From [Clostridium] hylemonae DSM 15053 (GTDB lineage: Bacteria > Bacillota > Clostridia > Lachnospirales > Lachnospiraceae), in contig NZ_CP036524.1 of assembly GCF_008281175.1 (NCBI RefSeq), forward strand, positions 2,976,001 to 3,040,000: a stretch of DNA of 64,000 bases, in the 5' to 3' direction. The notes below the pieces were generated by a model, which had not been told where the DNA came from, did not search any database, and worked only from the letters and a program-made list of their open reading frames with translations. Both the position numbers and the translations under genes were made by a program. Shown here one piece after another: positions 49,026-59,470 of the stretch. Position 1 is the first letter of the stretch. The number at the start of each line of letters is the position of its first letter.

Positions 49026-49907
49026 TTATACACTTCTTCGTCCCTGTCTTGCAAATACACTTTCCGCCAGAATGCACACGAGTATCACCGCCGCTCCTAT
49101 ATATCCTCTCACCGTCAGCAGTTCCCCCAGGATGAGAAACGAAAAGACTGCCGTGGCAACCGGCTGTGACGTCTGCAGCATTGACACTGTCTGGGAGGAT
49201 ATCTTTGCCACCGCCGTGTTCTGGAGCAGATAGGCAATACAGGTACACCCGATGGCAAGATAGGCTACAACGCCCCACGCGGCCGGCGTCACACTGTCCA
49301 CATGCAGTTCTTCCAGACCGGCCGCAAGAGCGAGGCTGATAACTGCCGTAAGACCGGCCTGGGCCGCTGATACCGTACAGGCGCTCATACCCGCCAGCGA
49401 TTTCTCGCCATACACGAGCGCCCCCGCCACTGCAGCCGCGGTGATCAGAGCGAACGCCTCTCCTTTCCCGAAGACAAATCCCTCCTCCCCGCAGCAGAGC
49501 AGGTACAGCCCGGCCACCACGGCCGCCTGTACCGGGATATGCTTCCACTCATACTTTGTCTTCAGAACAACTCTTGCAAGTACAGGCGCAAGGACCACCG
49601 GGAGAGACATCAAAAACCCCACGTTAGTAGCTGTTGTCCACTTGAGCGCCAGATTGACGGATATGTATGCCGCCGCCATACAGAGACTGGCCGGCAGGCA
49701 ATCCATGATCCTTGCGCTTTTTAACTCCCGTATGATCTTCTTTCCAAAGAACAGCATGAGCACAAAAAAGGCCAGCGAAAAACGCAGAGCAAGGCACCAG
49801 TACACGGAGATGCTCTCAAACGCGATCTTCGTTACCGGGTTTCCGATGCCATATAATACACTCTGCAAAAAAATAAACATGATATAAACCGATTTGTTCT
49901 CTTTCAT
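49026..49907 (-). CDS. DMT-superfamily exporter (EamA)
   Basis: A 293-residue transporter with ten helices in two EamA repeats (N-terminal SVYIMFIFLQSVLYGIGNPV; C-terminal YLLQNTAVAKISSQTVSML). The ATG at 49907 follows a GGGGGGA ribosome binding site; ATG also lies one codon earlier, and the open frame runs on upstream through a long palindrome that is not coding. Probably exports a metabolite or drug. It stands alone, 45 bases before the diguanylate cyclase gene. Confidence 0.87.
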   Translation of the reverse strand: MKENKSVYIMFIFLQSVLYGIGNPVTKIAFESISVYWCLALRFSLAFFVLMLFFGKKIIRELKSARIMDCLPASLCMAAAYISVNLALKWTTATNVGFLMSLPVVLAPVLARVVLKTKYEWKHIPVQAAVVAGLYLLCCGEEGFVFGKGEAFALITAAAVAGALVYGEKSLAGMSACTVSAAQAGLTAVISLALAAGLEELHVDSVTPAAWGVVAYLAIGCTCIAYLLQNTAVAKISSQTVSMLQTSQPVATAVFSFLILGELLTVRGYIGAAVILVCILAESVFARQGRRSV

Positions 49908-49998
49908 CATTCCCCCCGCTTGCCGACAACAGTTTATTATCCACATTATAATACAGCAGACGTATGAATACAAATGGGAAGAACAAATCGTTGCTGCA

Positions 49999-50042
49999 GA
50001 AGGAGCCGGGATCAGACAAGATTGTCTGATCCCGGCTCCTTC
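49999..50042. repeat. 44-bp perfect palindrome, REP-like
   Basis: Two 21-base arms (49999-50019 and 50022-50042, core GGAGCCGGGATCAGAC) pair perfectly with a two-base loop. It starts four bases after the stop of the large permease gene and may act as its terminator, although no T run follows. Its inner GATCAGAC/GTCTGATC resembles the palindrome at 58558, so it may belong to a dispersed family. Confidence 0.75.
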
Positions 50043-50046
50043 CCGA

Positions 50047-52533
50047 TCACTCCGCAAACCTTACGCGGTCAATAAGACTCTGTTTCTTAAAACTATTGTT
50101 CACCATATACGTTATAAGGATCTGTACCACGAGTATGATGGCGGCCAGAACAACTACCGGAACAACCGGGTACTCATAAGTTCTGATGGACATTATGCTT
50201 TCTGCCCTGGCCCAGAGAAAGCAGCCGTATCCGGCGATGCTTCCGGCTCCGACAGACAGAAGGAGTGTTCCCGCTGTGTAAAACAGTCCTTCCAGCTGCA
50301 GCATACGCACCGTCTGCTTTCCCGACAGGCCGACCGCCTGGAGGACTCCGAGCTCGCGTCGTCTTATATAGACGCTGTTGATCATCGTATTGACAAGATT
50401 CAGTATACCGATCAGACCGAACACGAACATGAGGCCATAACAGCCGTAAAGCATGAAGCCGATACTTTTCTCTGACTGCGCGTATGCGTCCTTCCACGTA
50501 TCCATCTGAAGGAACTCCTGGCCGTCTGTGAGTTGTTTCACTGCTTCTGCCACGCTGCCGGCTTTCCCCTTTTCCGTGAAAATGTAAAAGTCGTCTGTCA
50601 CATCATTTTCACATATGTCCTCCAGCACGGAAGACGGAAGGATAAATCCGTTTCCCGTAAGGCCGTAAGGGGCATCTGTGACAGCTGCGATTTTAAATTC
50701 CCTTTTGACCACTTCGTCTCCGTCCTCTATGAGCAGATGCACTTTATCCCCTGTTTTCCAGTCAGCTCCGGGATATGATTTCACATATCCGCCGCTCAGT
50801 ATTATGCCGGTGCCGTCCTTCAGACTGTCATCCGCAAGGGAGCCTTCTGTCACATATCTGTCCAGCTCCTTCATCGCCTCCTCGCTCAGACCGCCGAGAC
50901 CTGTTTCAAGAGGTCTTCCATCATCTTCCCTGAGTTCCTCCAGGGCAGCGCTGACGCCCGTATATGTCTCTATCCGATCTACTCCGTCTATAGATGCTAT
51001 CTGCTCTTTCAATTCCTCTGTCAGCGGATTATTTTTCTGGATATTGCTGAGCTCTCTCTCCGGGTGCATCTTATTGCCGCTTTCACTGTTGAGTGTTATA
51101 TGAATGTCTCCCCGCGTCGTATCCATGGCCATTGTTTTCGGGTTCATACAACTCAGTATCGTGGCCACGACTACGAAAAGGATTCCGGTGATCCCAAGCG
51201 TGACGATCGTCACGACGGTACGTCTTTTGTTTCTCCCCAGGTTTGACGCGGTGAGTCTGCGGATATTCATCTCTTCATATCCTCTTCGCTGCTTTTTCTT
51301 TTTCTCCTTGTCTGTACCCTGGAAGCGGATGGCCTCGATGGCAGATATTTTAGCGGCCTTCTGCATGGGACGCAGCAGGGAGATATATACGGACACGCAA
51401 GAGACAGCCGCCGCCAGGAGAAGGATCCATGGCTTGACGAGCGAGACGCCGCCGTCTGCTATGATCTTCTTCATCTCTTCTGCCATTAGATTATCTGAGG
51501 CAAGGTCTGAACTTACCATTCCGTTCACAAGCAGTATTCCCACACCAAGGCCGAGCATCAGTCCGATAGGGACCGCCGCTGCCGCCACTGTGAATCCTTC
51601 CCGGAATACAAGCTGTCTTATCTGTCGTTTTGTGGAGCCTATTGCTTTTAGTTTGCCGTACTCCTGCACTTTGTTCATCATGGACACATAGTATATGCTG
51701 TAAATGGTAAGGATCCCCGCAAGGACGATGATCACCATCAGTATGACCATGCCTGCGTACATGGCCGGGTCAACGTAATTGGCAAACAGATATTCCCCGT
51801 TTTCTACAATGTCCGTTTCACCGATATTGTAGCTCTTTCCTATCTCTTTTATATTGTCTTTTATGGCATCGGTCGTCTTTCCCTTTGCGCCGGCAACGGA
51901 GAAGTATACTCTGTACCGGTGTTCTCCTGCCGGGATGATCTCTTCTGCAAATTTATCTGAGATAAGAGAGGAATATATGTTTTTTTCCACTGCTTCCTCT
52001 GAGTCTTCTGTCATCCCCGTTATCGTAAATTCCTTTTCGGCTGCCTGGCCGAGTCCGTCTGCCATGACCGGCTGGTACGGAACTGTGATCTTGTCTCCGA
52101 TCCCTCCTTTTAGACCCATCACTTTCAAAAGTCCTTCGGACACGACGATCTCATCTGCCCTCCTGGGCAGCTCTCCTTCTTTGAGCTTCAGTCGGTTCAG
52201 TTTCACCGTATTCCTGTCACAGTAGACCATGGAAATGCTTGCGTCGGTGTCATCGCATACCATGTATGCGGCGTCTTCTCTCAGACCTGTATCGGTCATC
52301 CGGGCGTCACCGGTCATCTTCTGCGCCGCCTTTTCATCCACATCTCGGAACATCCCGTGAAAAGTGGGATACAGGTTATCTACTGCCGTGAACCGAAGGT
52401 CAACTGAGCCGAACACAACGGTCGGGACAATGGTGAGCAGCATGGCGGTCAGCGCGATCGCCGCGCCGATCAATATATTTCTGCTCCGGTTTTTCTTAAA
52501 GTTGGCAAATGCTGTCTTCGTTATAATGTTCAT
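50047..52533 (-). CDS. Large FtsX-type ABC transporter permease
   Basis: An 828-residue permease with two FtsX modules. A first helix (about 20-45), an extracellular domain (about 46-265) and helices near 268-295, 320-345 and 370-390 make the first half; a second copy starts near residue 425 ([20 protein letters not shown]), with an extracellular domain (about 470-680) and helices near 700-725, 750-775 and 790-815. The start ATG lies directly after the ATPase stop. With the response regulator, kinase and ATPase upstream it forms an envelope-stress or antimicrobial-peptide resistance system. It lacks the single large domain of BceB. Confidence 0.9.
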   Translation of the reverse strand: MNIITKTAFANFKKNRSRNILIGAAIALTAMLLTIVPTVVFGSVDLRFTAVDNLYPTFHGMFRDVDEKAAQKMTGDARMTDTGLREDAAYMVCDDTDASISMVYCDRNTVKLNRLKLKEGELPRRADEIVVSEGLLKVMGLKGGIGDKITVPYQPVMADGLGQAAEKEFTITGMTEDSEEAVEKNIYSSLISDKFAEEIIPAGEHRYRVYFSVAGAKGKTTDAIKDNIKEIGKSYNIGETDIVENGEYLFANYVDPAMYAGMVILMVIIVLAGILTIYSIYYVSMMNKVQEYGKLKAIGSTKRQIRQLVFREGFTVAAAAVPIGLMLGLGVGILLVNGMVSSDLASDNLMAEEMKKIIADGGVSLVKPWILLLAAAVSCVSVYISLLRPMQKAAKISAIEAIRFQGTDKEKKKKQRRGYEEMNIRRLTASNLGRNKRRTVVTIVTLGITGILFVVVATILSCMNPKTMAMDTTRGDIHITLNSESGNKMHPERELSNIQKNNPLTEELKEQIASIDGVDRIETYTGVSAALEELREDDGRPLETGLGGLSEEAMKELDRYVTEGSLADDSLKDGTGIILSGGYVKSYPGADWKTGDKVHLLIEDGDEVVKREFKIAAVTDAPYGLTGNGFILPSSVLEDICENDVTDDFYIFTEKGKAGSVAEAVKQLTDGQEFLQMDTWKDAYAQSEKSIGFMLYGCYGLMFVFGLIGILNLVNTMINSVYIRRRELGVLQAVGLSGKQTVRMLQLEGLFYTAGTLLLSVGAGSIAGYGCFLWARAESIMSIRTYEYPVVPVVVLAAIILVVQILITYMVNNSFKKQSLIDRVRFAE

Positions 52534-53202
52534 CTACTTCACCACCCTGCCGTCAGCGATGATGATCACCCGGTCGGCCATCTGGGCGATCGTCTCATCA
52601 TGCGTTATCATAACGAGTGTCTGTCCGTATTTATTTACACAGTTTTTCATCATCGATATAACTTCCATCTCCGTCCTGGAATCCAGGTTGCCGGTCGGCT
52701 CATCCGCCAGGATAATGGCCGGTTTTGACGCCAGTGCGCGCGCAATGGCAACCCGCTGTTTCTGCCCTCCGGACAGTGTGTTTGGAAGTGAATGGAGCTT
52801 CTGCTCCATCCCGATGCTTTTGACAATGTCCATCACGAATTCCTGATTTACCTTCTTGCCGTCAAGACCGATAGGAAGCACGATATTCTCCCACACATTC
52901 AGAGCCGGCATCAGATTGTAGTCCTGGAATATAAATCCGATCTTCCGCCTTCTGAACACGGCAAGCTGTTCGTCCTTCAGCGCAAAGATATCCCTTCCTT
53001 CAATATATACTTTGCCGGAATCCGGACGGTCCAGGCCTCCAAGCATATGAAGGAGTGTACTTTTCCCGGATCCTGACCGTCCTACTATGGCGGTGAACTC
53101 TCCGCCCTGTACGCTCAGATCGGTATGGTCGATCGCCCTGACCACATTCTCTCCCTCTCCGTAATATTTTACCAGATCTTCTGTCTCTAATATCGCTCTC
53201 AT
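52534..53202 (-). CDS. ABC transporter ATP-binding protein (peptide/bacitracin-type)
   Basis: A 222-residue ATPase of the LolD/MacB/BceA group. Walker [10 protein letters not shown] near 40-47, signature LSGGQKQR, Walker [13 protein letters not shown] and switch HIs in ITHDE are all present. It abuts the permease gene, with no bases between stop and next ATG, and follows the kinase gene by 115 bases. It powers the large permease. Confidence 0.93.
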   Translation of the reverse strand: MRAILETEDLVKYYGEGENVVRAIDHTDLSVQGGEFTAIVGRSGSGKSTLLHMLGGLDRPDSGKVYIEGRDIFALKDEQLAVFRRRKIGFIFQDYNLMPALNVWENIVLPIGLDGKKVNQEFVMDIVKSIGMEQKLHSLPNTLSGGQKQRVAIARALASKPAIILADEPTGNLDSRTEMEVISMMKNCVNKYGQTLVMITHDETIAQMADRVIIIADGRVVK

Positions 53203-53317
53203 AATAGAACTTCCTCCTGTCTTTTTGTCAGCCCCGGCGTATGCCGGTACTTACTGCTCTGTAAATATCATAATACAGGAGTCTTACGGGAACCTTTCAG
53301 GAAACATAACAGTTTTG

Positions 53318-54403
53318 TTATTCTTGAACGTATGACTTCTTCGGCAGTGTCATCTGGAACACTGTCCCGCCGGCTTTCCCCGCGACAGCTCTTATGCTTC
53401 CTCCCTGCTCTTCCAAGATCTGTCTGACAAGATATAAGCCGACGCCGGCTCCTTCACAGGCTTCGATCTCCGGCCTGCTGCCACGGTAGAATCTTCTGAA
53501 GATATTCTGATACTCTTCCTTTGCGATTCCGATCCCTTCATCTTCTATCTCTACAAACACGTATGATATCTGAGGAGACACCCTGATATGTACCGTGGTG
53601 CCTTCCGGTGAATATTTGACCGCATTGTCCAGCACATTCGCAAAGGCCTCTGCCGTCCATTTTTTATCGTGGGGAAGCATCATATCTTTAAAGTCTTCCA
53701 TCTCTATCTCTATATTTTTCATGTTCGCCTTGAGATATACACCGTTCACCGCACGCACAAGTGTTTCTTTGAGGCTTGCCTCCCCGGGATGTATCTGTAT
53801 CATTCCCGCTTCCATTCTCGAAAGATTTGTCAGCGTCTCGGTCAGATACTTTAGCTTCTTTATCTCCCCTGCCCCCCTGGCCGCGAACTCTGCGCGCTCC
53901 GCGTCTGTTATCCGGGCGTCTTCCATCAGCTCAAAACACATGGAAAGCGCTGCCACCGGCGTCTTCAGCTGATGAGAGATATCCGTAACGAGCGTCTTTG
54001 TATTTTCTTTCTCTTCAATGAGACCGGACCTTAATGTGCCAAACGCATTGCCCATCCGCTCCAGCTGCTCTGTGATCTGGGAGCGGATCCCTGTCCGCAT
54101 ATATTCTGTCTCCGTCCGGTATTCATAATTTCCCTCTTCAAACTGCTCCAGATAATCGGCGATATGGACGTAGTTGCGGTATTCTTTTCTGTATCTTACG
54201 TACTGCCATATTCCGTCTGCCGAAAGCGCGGCGAGAAGAAACTGCCAAAAGAACCGGAAGCCGGGATCACAAATATACAACACGGCAAAAAACGTCAGTA
54301 TCATCCCGGCGCTTATGAGCAGGCTGAGACGAAGTTCTTTCTCAAGCCAGATATATCCCCGCTCCCTGCGCTCCATTACTTTCTCAATACGTCTGTCGTC
54401 CAT
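53318..54403 (-). CDS. Intramembrane-sensing histidine kinase
   Basis: A 361-residue kinase. Two helices (about 25-45 and 50-66) are joined by only a few residues, so there is no outside sensor domain, as in BceS-type kinases that sense through an ABC transporter. The phosphorylated His144 lies in SHQLKTPV, and N, G1 and G2 boxes are NVLDNAVKYS, DEGIGI and GAGVGLYLV. Its start overlaps the response regulator gene by 28 bases. It is expected to control the ATPase and permease genes downstream. Confidence 0.92.
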   Translation of the reverse strand: MDDRRIEKVMERRERGYIWLEKELRLSLLISAGMILTFFAVLYICDPGFRFFWQFLLAALSADGIWQYVRYRKEYRNYVHIADYLEQFEEGNYEYRTETEYMRTGIRSQITEQLERMGNAFGTLRSGLIEEKENTKTLVTDISHQLKTPVAALSMCFELMEDARITDAERAEFAARGAGEIKKLKYLTETLTNLSRMEAGMIQIHPGEASLKETLVRAVNGVYLKANMKNIEIEMEDFKDMMLPHDKKWTAEAFANVLDNAVKYSPEGTTVHIRVSPQISYVFVEIEDEGIGIAKEEYQNIFRRFYRGSRPEIEACEGAGVGLYLVRQILEEQGGSIRAVAGKAGGTVFQMTLPKKSYVQE

Positions 54404-55068
54404 AAATATCCGATTCCCCTTATATTTTTTATATATTCCGTTTCACTGTCCCCGCCGAGCTTTTTCTTAAGCCTGCTTATATTCACAGGTACCGTATTAT
54501 CATCCACAAACTGGCCGTCCACGTCCCAGACAGCCTCCAGGATCTGTTCCTTTGAGATGATCTGTCTGGGATGTTCCATAAAATATGCCAGCAGCTGCAT
54601 CTCTTTCTTACTGAGCGGTGTTTCCTCTCCCTTTATAAATACCTTCATTTCCTTGCAGTCCAGAGTAAGGTCTGGCGCCGTCAGCACGGTTCCTTCTCCG
54701 CCGGTATGTTCTCTTCTTCGCATAAATGCGTTTACCTTTGATATAAGGACCATAAGGCTGAACGGCTTCGTGATATAGTCGTCCGCGCCTGTATCATAGC
54801 CGTTTACAATGTCTACCTCCTGGTCGAGCGCAGTAAGAAAGAGAATGAAAACATCACTGACTCTGCGTATTTCCCTGCAGAAATCAAGTCCGTTTCCATC
54901 CTCCAGTGTAATGTCGCTGATGATAAGGTCTGTCTTGTTCTCATCAAACAGCCTGCGCGCCTCCCTGGAACCGGAGGCGCACAGCACATCATATCCTTCT
55001 TTCTCAAGCTTCAGGCTGATGCCCCTGCGCAGGCTTTCATCATCCTCCAGCAATAATATTGTACCCAT
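54376..55068 (-). CDS. OmpR-family response regulator
   Basis: A 230-residue regulator: receiver domain (1-120) with LLEDDE, phospho-acceptor Asp in LIISDITLEDGNG and Lys in DDYITKPFS, then an OmpR-type winged helix (about 130-228) with the recognition helix in VPVNISRLKKKLG. The ATG at 55068 follows GGAG; three more codons upstream are open. It is the first gene of the four-gene regulator/kinase/ATPase/permease operon. Confidence 0.93.
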   Translation of the reverse strand: MGTILLLEDDESLRRGISLKLEKEGYDVLCASGSREARRLFDENKTDLIISDITLEDGNGLDFCREIRRVSDVFILFLTALDQEVDIVNGYDTGADDYITKPFSLMVLISKVNAFMRRREHTGGEGTVLTAPDLTLDCKEMKVFIKGEETPLSKKEMQLLAYFMEHPRQIISKEQILEAVWDVDGQFVDDNTVPVNISRLKKKLGGDSETEYIKNIRGIGYLWTTDVLRK

Positions 55069-55108
55069 ACAAAACACTCCTTCATTTATGCAGAAGCTTT
55101 CCCCGCGG

Positions 55109-56419
55109 CTAAAACGTCAGCTCCATCTTCGTTCCTTTCCCCGGCTCGCTTTCCACGCGGATGTCCGCTCCATGTATCATCGCGCCGTGCTTTACGATAG
55201 ACAGGCCGAGACCGGTGCCGCCGCTCTCCTTTGAGTGGCTTTTGTCGACCCGGTAAAACCGTTCAAAAATACGCTCCTGCTCCTCCTTCGGAATGCCGAT
55301 CCCGGTATCCGTCACGATAACCTTCCGGCCTTTCAGTGTGCTTCCCACCCAGACGGATACAGAGCCGCCCCTCCGGTTGTATTTTACAGCATTTTCACAG
55401 ATGTTGTAGATCATCTCATCCAGTATCTGCCGGATCCCCCGGTACACGACCGGTTCCCCTGTAACTTCTATATGAACATTTCGCGAGGATGCCTGCGGGG
55501 AGAGCCTGCTGCAGATCTCCCTCGTGAGCTCATACAGATCGACTTCTTCCTTTTCCATCTCCACCTTGCCTTCATCGAGCCTGGAGAGCTTGATGATATC
55601 CTCCACAAGTGTGATGAGGCGGCTTGCCTCATTATATATCCGTTCGGAAAAAACCACAATATCTTCCGGCTTCACCAGACCATTTTTCATGATCTCCGCA
55701 TATCCGGATATGGACGTCAGCGGTGTCTTCAGCTCATGGGATACATTGGCGGAAAACTCTTTTCTCATATTCGCAACGGCATCTTTTTCTTTGTTCTGTC
55801 TGTCAATACTTTCCAGCAACGGTCTCAGCTCCTCATACACTTCATTTTCAAGCGGATGCTCCAGATTCAGCTCATTTACGGGGCGGATCAGCCTGGATAC
55901 CTGCCATTTGGAGAGCATCCACGCGACGAACAGCATGACGGCCGCAAGTCCTCCCATGATGGGCAGCACCTGTACAGCCATGTAAAATGCATTGTCTATT
56001 GTCTTAGATACTCTGAGGACTGTCCCGTCCGGCAGACGCAGCGCATAATAAAACATTTCTTTGCCGAGTGTATCCGACCGGCGGATATCCTGGCCGCTTC
56101 CATTGCTCAGCGCCTCTTTTACTTCCGGTCTGTTCTTATGATTCTTAAGCGTGTAGTCATCTTCCCTGGAATCGTACAGGACGTCCCCGCTGTCGTCTAT
56201 GAGTGTCACGCGGGTGTTCTCTCTGACTGCGTCCATCTCTTCCAGATATGCGGTGCCGGCTGTTTTGACCGCCGCCCGGATATAGTCTGCCTCCTGTCTT
56301 GTCTCATCCTCGAGCAGATCTACTGTCTGGCGGTACACGACCGCGGTCATCGCCGCGTAGGATATGAGCAGTGTGGTAAATATGACAAGAATCATGCTCT
56401 TCTGTATTCGTGTTCTCAT
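55109..56419 (-). CDS. phoR: PhoR-type phosphate sensor histidine kinase
   Basis: A 436-residue kinase with helices at about 9-29 and 152-172 around an extracellular Cache-like domain (about 30-150), then HAMP-like linker, dimerisation domain with SHELKTPLTSISGY (phospho-His about 225) and HATPase with N box NICENAVKYN, DTGIGIP and GGTGLGLSIVKH. It follows phoB by 12 bases and stands at the end of the pst-pho operon. With PstSCAB and PhoU it senses low phosphate through the transporter. Confidence 0.9.
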   Translation of the reverse strand: MRTRIQKSMILVIFTTLLISYAAMTAVVYRQTVDLLEDETRQEADYIRAAVKTAGTAYLEEMDAVRENTRVTLIDDSGDVLYDSREDDYTLKNHKNRPEVKEALSNGSGQDIRRSDTLGKEMFYYALRLPDGTVLRVSKTIDNAFYMAVQVLPIMGGLAAVMLFVAWMLSKWQVSRLIRPVNELNLEHPLENEVYEELRPLLESIDRQNKEKDAVANMRKEFSANVSHELKTPLTSISGYAEIMKNGLVKPEDIVVFSERIYNEASRLITLVEDIIKLSRLDEGKVEMEKEEVDLYELTREICSRLSPQASSRNVHIEVTGEPVVYRGIRQILDEMIYNICENAVKYNRRGGSVSVWVGSTLKGRKVIVTDTGIGIPKEEQERIFERFYRVDKSHSKESGGTGLGLSIVKHGAMIHGADIRVESEPGKGTKMELTF

Positions 56420-56430
56420 ACAACGGTCTC

Positions 56431-57105
56431 CTATTCACACATTTTGTAGCCTACGCCCCGCACAGTCTCTATTTTTTCTCCGCACGCGCCCAGTTTCTGA
56501 CGCAGTGTCCTCACATGCACATCCACGGTCCGGGTCTCTCCGTCAAAATCATAGCCCCATATATCCTCCAGGAGCTGGTCTCTTGTCAGCACAATATTCG
56601 GGTTGCGCATGAGCCGCTTCAGAAGTTCATATTCTTTCAGGGTAAGGTTTACTGTGCTGCCGGAGGCCCGCACTTCATGCTTCCTGATATCTATCTCGAT
56701 ATTGCCGAGCGCGATCTTATCTTCCCGCTTATAGTCGTCTTTCGCCGTCCTTCTGAGTACCGCCTTGACTCTTGACACAAGTTCCATCATTCCAAACGGC
56801 TTTGTGACATAATCGTCCGCGCCGGAGTCAAGTCCCATCACTTTGTCGTATTCCGCTCCTTTGGCAGTCACCATGATCACCGGTATCTCTCTCGTCTTGA
56901 CGGAAGATTTCAGCCTCTTCAAAAGCTCCATCCCATCTTCGCCCGGCAGCATGATATCAAGCAGAATAAGCTCCGGCGTCTCAAGCGCCAGAGCCTCCAG
57001 AAACTCTCTTCCGTCTTCAAATCCGCGCGCTTTCATGCCTGTACTTTCCAACGTATATACTACCAGCTCACGGATGTTGCTGTCATCTTCTACACAAAAT
57101 ATCAT
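56431..57105 (-). CDS. phoB: Phosphate regulon response regulator (PhoB/PhoP type)
   Basis: A 224-residue OmpR-family regulator: receiver with FCVEDDSNI, phospho-acceptor Asp in LILLDIMLPGEDG, and DDYVTKPFG; winged helix at about 128-224 with VDVHVRTLRQKLG. It lies between phoU (22 bases) and phoR (12 bases). It probably binds the Pho boxes upstream of pstS and so controls its own operon. Confidence 0.92.
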   Translation of the reverse strand: MIFCVEDDSNIRELVVYTLESTGMKARGFEDGREFLEALALETPELILLDIMLPGEDGMELLKRLKSSVKTREIPVIMVTAKGAEYDKVMGLDSGADDYVTKPFGMMELVSRVKAVLRRTAKDDYKREDKIALGNIEIDIRKHEVRASGSTVNLTLKEYELLKRLMRNPNIVLTRDQLLEDIWGYDFDGETRTVDVHVRTLRQKLGACGEKIETVRGVGYKMCE

Positions 57106-57126
57106 CTTGACACTCCTTCTGGTCTC

Positions 57127-57789
57127 TTATATCTTGCTTTCTTTGTGGATTCCTGTAATGGAAAATTCCACCCATTCCGCGATATTTGTGGCATGGTCCG
57201 CGATCCGCTCCAGATACTTTGCCACCATAATAAGGTCAATTGCTTTCTTTCCCTTGTCTCCTTTATTTTCGGCGATAAAGTCGATCAGCTCCTGCTTGTT
57301 TTCCACAAACATCATATCTACCGCATCGTCAGCTTCCACTACCTTGCGCGACAGTTCCAGATCTTTTCTGACATATGCCGATACACTGTCCCTCACCATT
57401 CTGGCCGCAGCTTCAGACATCTGGCCGATCTTTGGTATCTCCGTGGCCTCCGACATTTTCTCGGATATGATGATCTCCGCTATGTCAGATGCCTGGTCAC
57501 CGATCCGTTCCATATCCGTGATCATCTTAAGCGCCGCGGAGATCTGTCTTAGATCCTTCGCAACGGGCTGCTGCTGGAGCAGCAGTTTCAGACAGAGCCG
57601 TTCAATGTCCTTTTCCATCTGGTCGATCTCCTCATCCGCACGGATGACGTCCCGCGCTTTTGAGACGCTTCCTTCCTGAAGCGCTGCCGTTGCCCTGTTG
57701 ATCGCTATCTCACACAATTCTCCCATATGGGTCAGCTGTTCTTTTAACAAGTCAAGCTGCATGTCAAATTTGTTACGCATTCTATCCAA
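57127..57789 (-). CDS. phoU: Phosphate signalling regulator PhoU
   Basis: A 220-residue all-helical protein with the two PhoU repeats (three-helix bundles at about 5-105 and 110-210). Metal-binding patterns [11 protein letters not shown] and the E/D-rich [20 protein letters not shown] plus [20 protein letters not shown] are clear. PhoU links the Pst transporter with PhoR and lowers uptake when phosphate is ample. Its start overlaps the pstB stop by eight bases. Confidence 0.95.
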   Translation of the reverse strand: MDRMRNKFDMQLDLLKEQLTHMGELCEIAINRATAALQEGSVSKARDVIRADEEIDQMEKDIERLCLKLLLQQQPVAKDLRQISAALKMITDMERIGDQASDIAEIIISEKMSEATEIPKIGQMSEAAARMVRDSVSAYVRKDLELSRKVVEADDAVDMMFVENKQELIDFIAENKGDKGKKAIDLIMVAKYLERIADHATNIAEWVEFSITGIHKESKI

Positions 57790-58531
57790 ACCTCCCTGTA
57801 ATATAGTCTTCTGTGCGTTTATCGGACGGTATGGAGAACAATTTCTCCGTGTCGTTGTACTCGATCACCTCGCCGAGCAGGAAAAACGCGGTATTGTCAG
57901 ATACACGGACAGCCTGCTGCATATTGTGCGTTACCATGACAATAGTATAATCTTTTTTCAGTTCCGTCGCAAGGTCTTCGATCTTGGATGTGGAGATCGG
58001 GTCAAGCGCCGATGTCGGCTCATCCATGAGAAGCACTTCCGGCTGCACCGCCAGCGCCCGGGCGATGCACAGACGCTGCTGCTGCCCGCCCGACATGCCG
58101 AGCGCGCTTTTTTTCAGTCTGTCCTTACATTCATCCCAGATAGCCGCGTCCCGCAGTGACTTTTCCACAATATCGTCCAGTTTTGACTTCGAGCGGATCC
58201 CATGGGTCCTCGGCCCGAAGGCGATGTTGTCGTATATGCTCATCGGAAACGGATTCGGCTTTTGAAATACCATTCCCACACGCTTTCTGAGAAGGTTCAC
58301 ATCCATATCCTTAAAGACATTCTGCCCGTCCAGAAGGATATCTCCTTCGATCCTGCAGCCCTCCACCAGATCATTCATCCTGTTGATAGATTTAAGAAGT
58401 GTGGATTTGCCGCAGCCGGACGGGCCGATAAATGCAGTGATCTTATTCTTTTCGATCTCCAGGTTCACATTCTTGAGCGCATGGAAATCATCGTAGAATA
58501 ACTCCAGATTCTTAATACTTAATTTTCCCAT
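57782..58531 (-). CDS. pstB: Phosphate ABC transporter ATP-binding protein PstB
   Basis: A 249-residue ATPase. N-terminal [19 protein letters not shown], Walker [10 protein letters not shown], the PstB-typical [24 protein letters not shown], signature [16 protein letters not shown] and Walker [16 protein letters not shown] are diagnostic. The ATG at 58531 is used with AAGGAA upstream. A palindromic hairpin separates it from pstA. Confidence 0.97.
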   Translation of the reverse strand: MGKLSIKNLELFYDDFHALKNVNLEIEKNKITAFIGPSGCGKSTLLKSINRMNDLVEGCRIEGDILLDGQNVFKDMDVNLLRKRVGMVFQKPNPFPMSIYDNIAFGPRTHGIRSKSKLDDIVEKSLRDAAIWDECKDRLKKSALGMSGGQQQRLCIARALAVQPEVLLMDEPTSALDPISTSKIEDLATELKKDYTIVMVTHNMQQAVRVSDNTAFFLLGEVIEYNDTEKLFSIPSDKRTEDYITGRFG

Positions 58532-58557
58532 TTTTATATACAATTCCTTTCTATTTC

Positions 58558-58600
58558 AAAGGGGGTCAGACCCCTCTGCACGCAGGGGTCTGACCCCTTT
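58558..58600. repeat. GGGGTC-type palindrome between pstA and pstB
   Basis: Arms 58558-58575 and 58584-58600 form a 17-bp stem with one bulged G around CTGCACGC. Each arm is itself palindromic (GGGGTCAGACCCC and GGGGTCTGACCCC), so cruciform or alternative folds are possible. It lies within the pst operon and may act as an RNA processing or partial termination point. Confidence 0.75.
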
Positions 58601-58606
58601 CAAAAT

Positions 58607-59470
58607 TTACGCTTTTGTCAGTCTTTTTGCCACTATGCCTGACAATGTGTTGATGCCTACCACGAGCACGAGCAGTATCACTGCCGTCGCGTATGCCTGG
58701 TTCATGTACAGTCCTTCATTCGCCAGATTATACATGTGGACTGCCAGTGTCCTTCCTGATCCCATCACACTTGACGGAACATCTGCCACGGATCCTGCTG
58801 TATATATGAGCGCCGCAGTCTCTCCGACAATGCGGCCCACTGCAAGGATAACGCCTGCCAGTATCCCGGGAACCGCGGAAGGCAGTACGATGCGGAACAC
58901 GGTCCGCAGTTTTCCTGCCCCGAGGCCGAAGCTTCCTTCCCGGTAAGAATCGGGGACGGATCTAAGCGCCTCTTCCGTCGTGCGCATGATGAGCGGCAGT
59001 ATCATGATCGCCAGTGTAAATGCCCCGGCAAGCAGGGAGAATCCCCATTCGCACGTAGTCACAAAAAAGAGCATTCCGAACAGTCCGTAGACGATGGACG
59101 GTATTCCGGACAATGTCTCTGTTGTCAGTCTGATCATCTCTACAAACCGGTTTCCCCTGCCTGCATATTCCACGAGAAATATGGCGGAGAAGATCCCAAA
59201 CGGGACTGCAATGAGCAGAGACAGCAGTGTCATTACGACTGTATTGATAAGCGCCGGCATCAGCGATGCGTTTTCCGACGTATATGTAAATGAAAACAGC
59301 GACGGTGTGATATACGGCACGCCCCGGATCAATATATAGGCGATCAGAAATATGAGCACTGTAAATGTCAGTATGGCAGAAAGCATGACGAGCAGCATAA
59401 CGAGGAAAGAACCCGGTCTCCTTCTGTACGCCCCCAGCTTCTGCTTAAGTGTTGTCTGGTTACTACTCAT
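58607..59470 (-). CDS. pstA: Phosphate ABC transporter permease PstA
   Basis: A 287-residue membrane permease with six helices. The loops PFGIFSAIFLVEYAGRGN and SGIPSIVYGLFGMLFFV, and the EAA region ALRSVPDSYREGSFGLGAGK, are typical of PstA. It overlaps pstC by eight bases and forms the phosphate channel with it. Confidence 0.95.
   Translation of the reverse strand: MSSNQTTLKQKLGAYRRRPGSFLVMLLVMLSAILTFTVLIFLIAYILIRGVPYITPSLFSFTYTSENASLMPALINTVVMTLLSLLIAVPFGIFSAIFLVEYAGRGNRFVEMIRLTTETLSGIPSIVYGLFGMLFFVTTCEWGFSLLAGAFTLAIMILPLIMRTTEEALRSVPDSYREGSFGLGAGKLRTVFRIVLPSAVPGILAGVILAVGRIVGETAALIYTAGSVADVPSSVMGSGRTLAVHMYNLANEGLYMNQAYATAVILLVLVVGINTLSGIVAKRLTKA

Noticed and set aside
55235-56449. A 404-codon open frame on the plus strand
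   Set aside because: Antisense to phoR, with no domain and no ribosome binding site.
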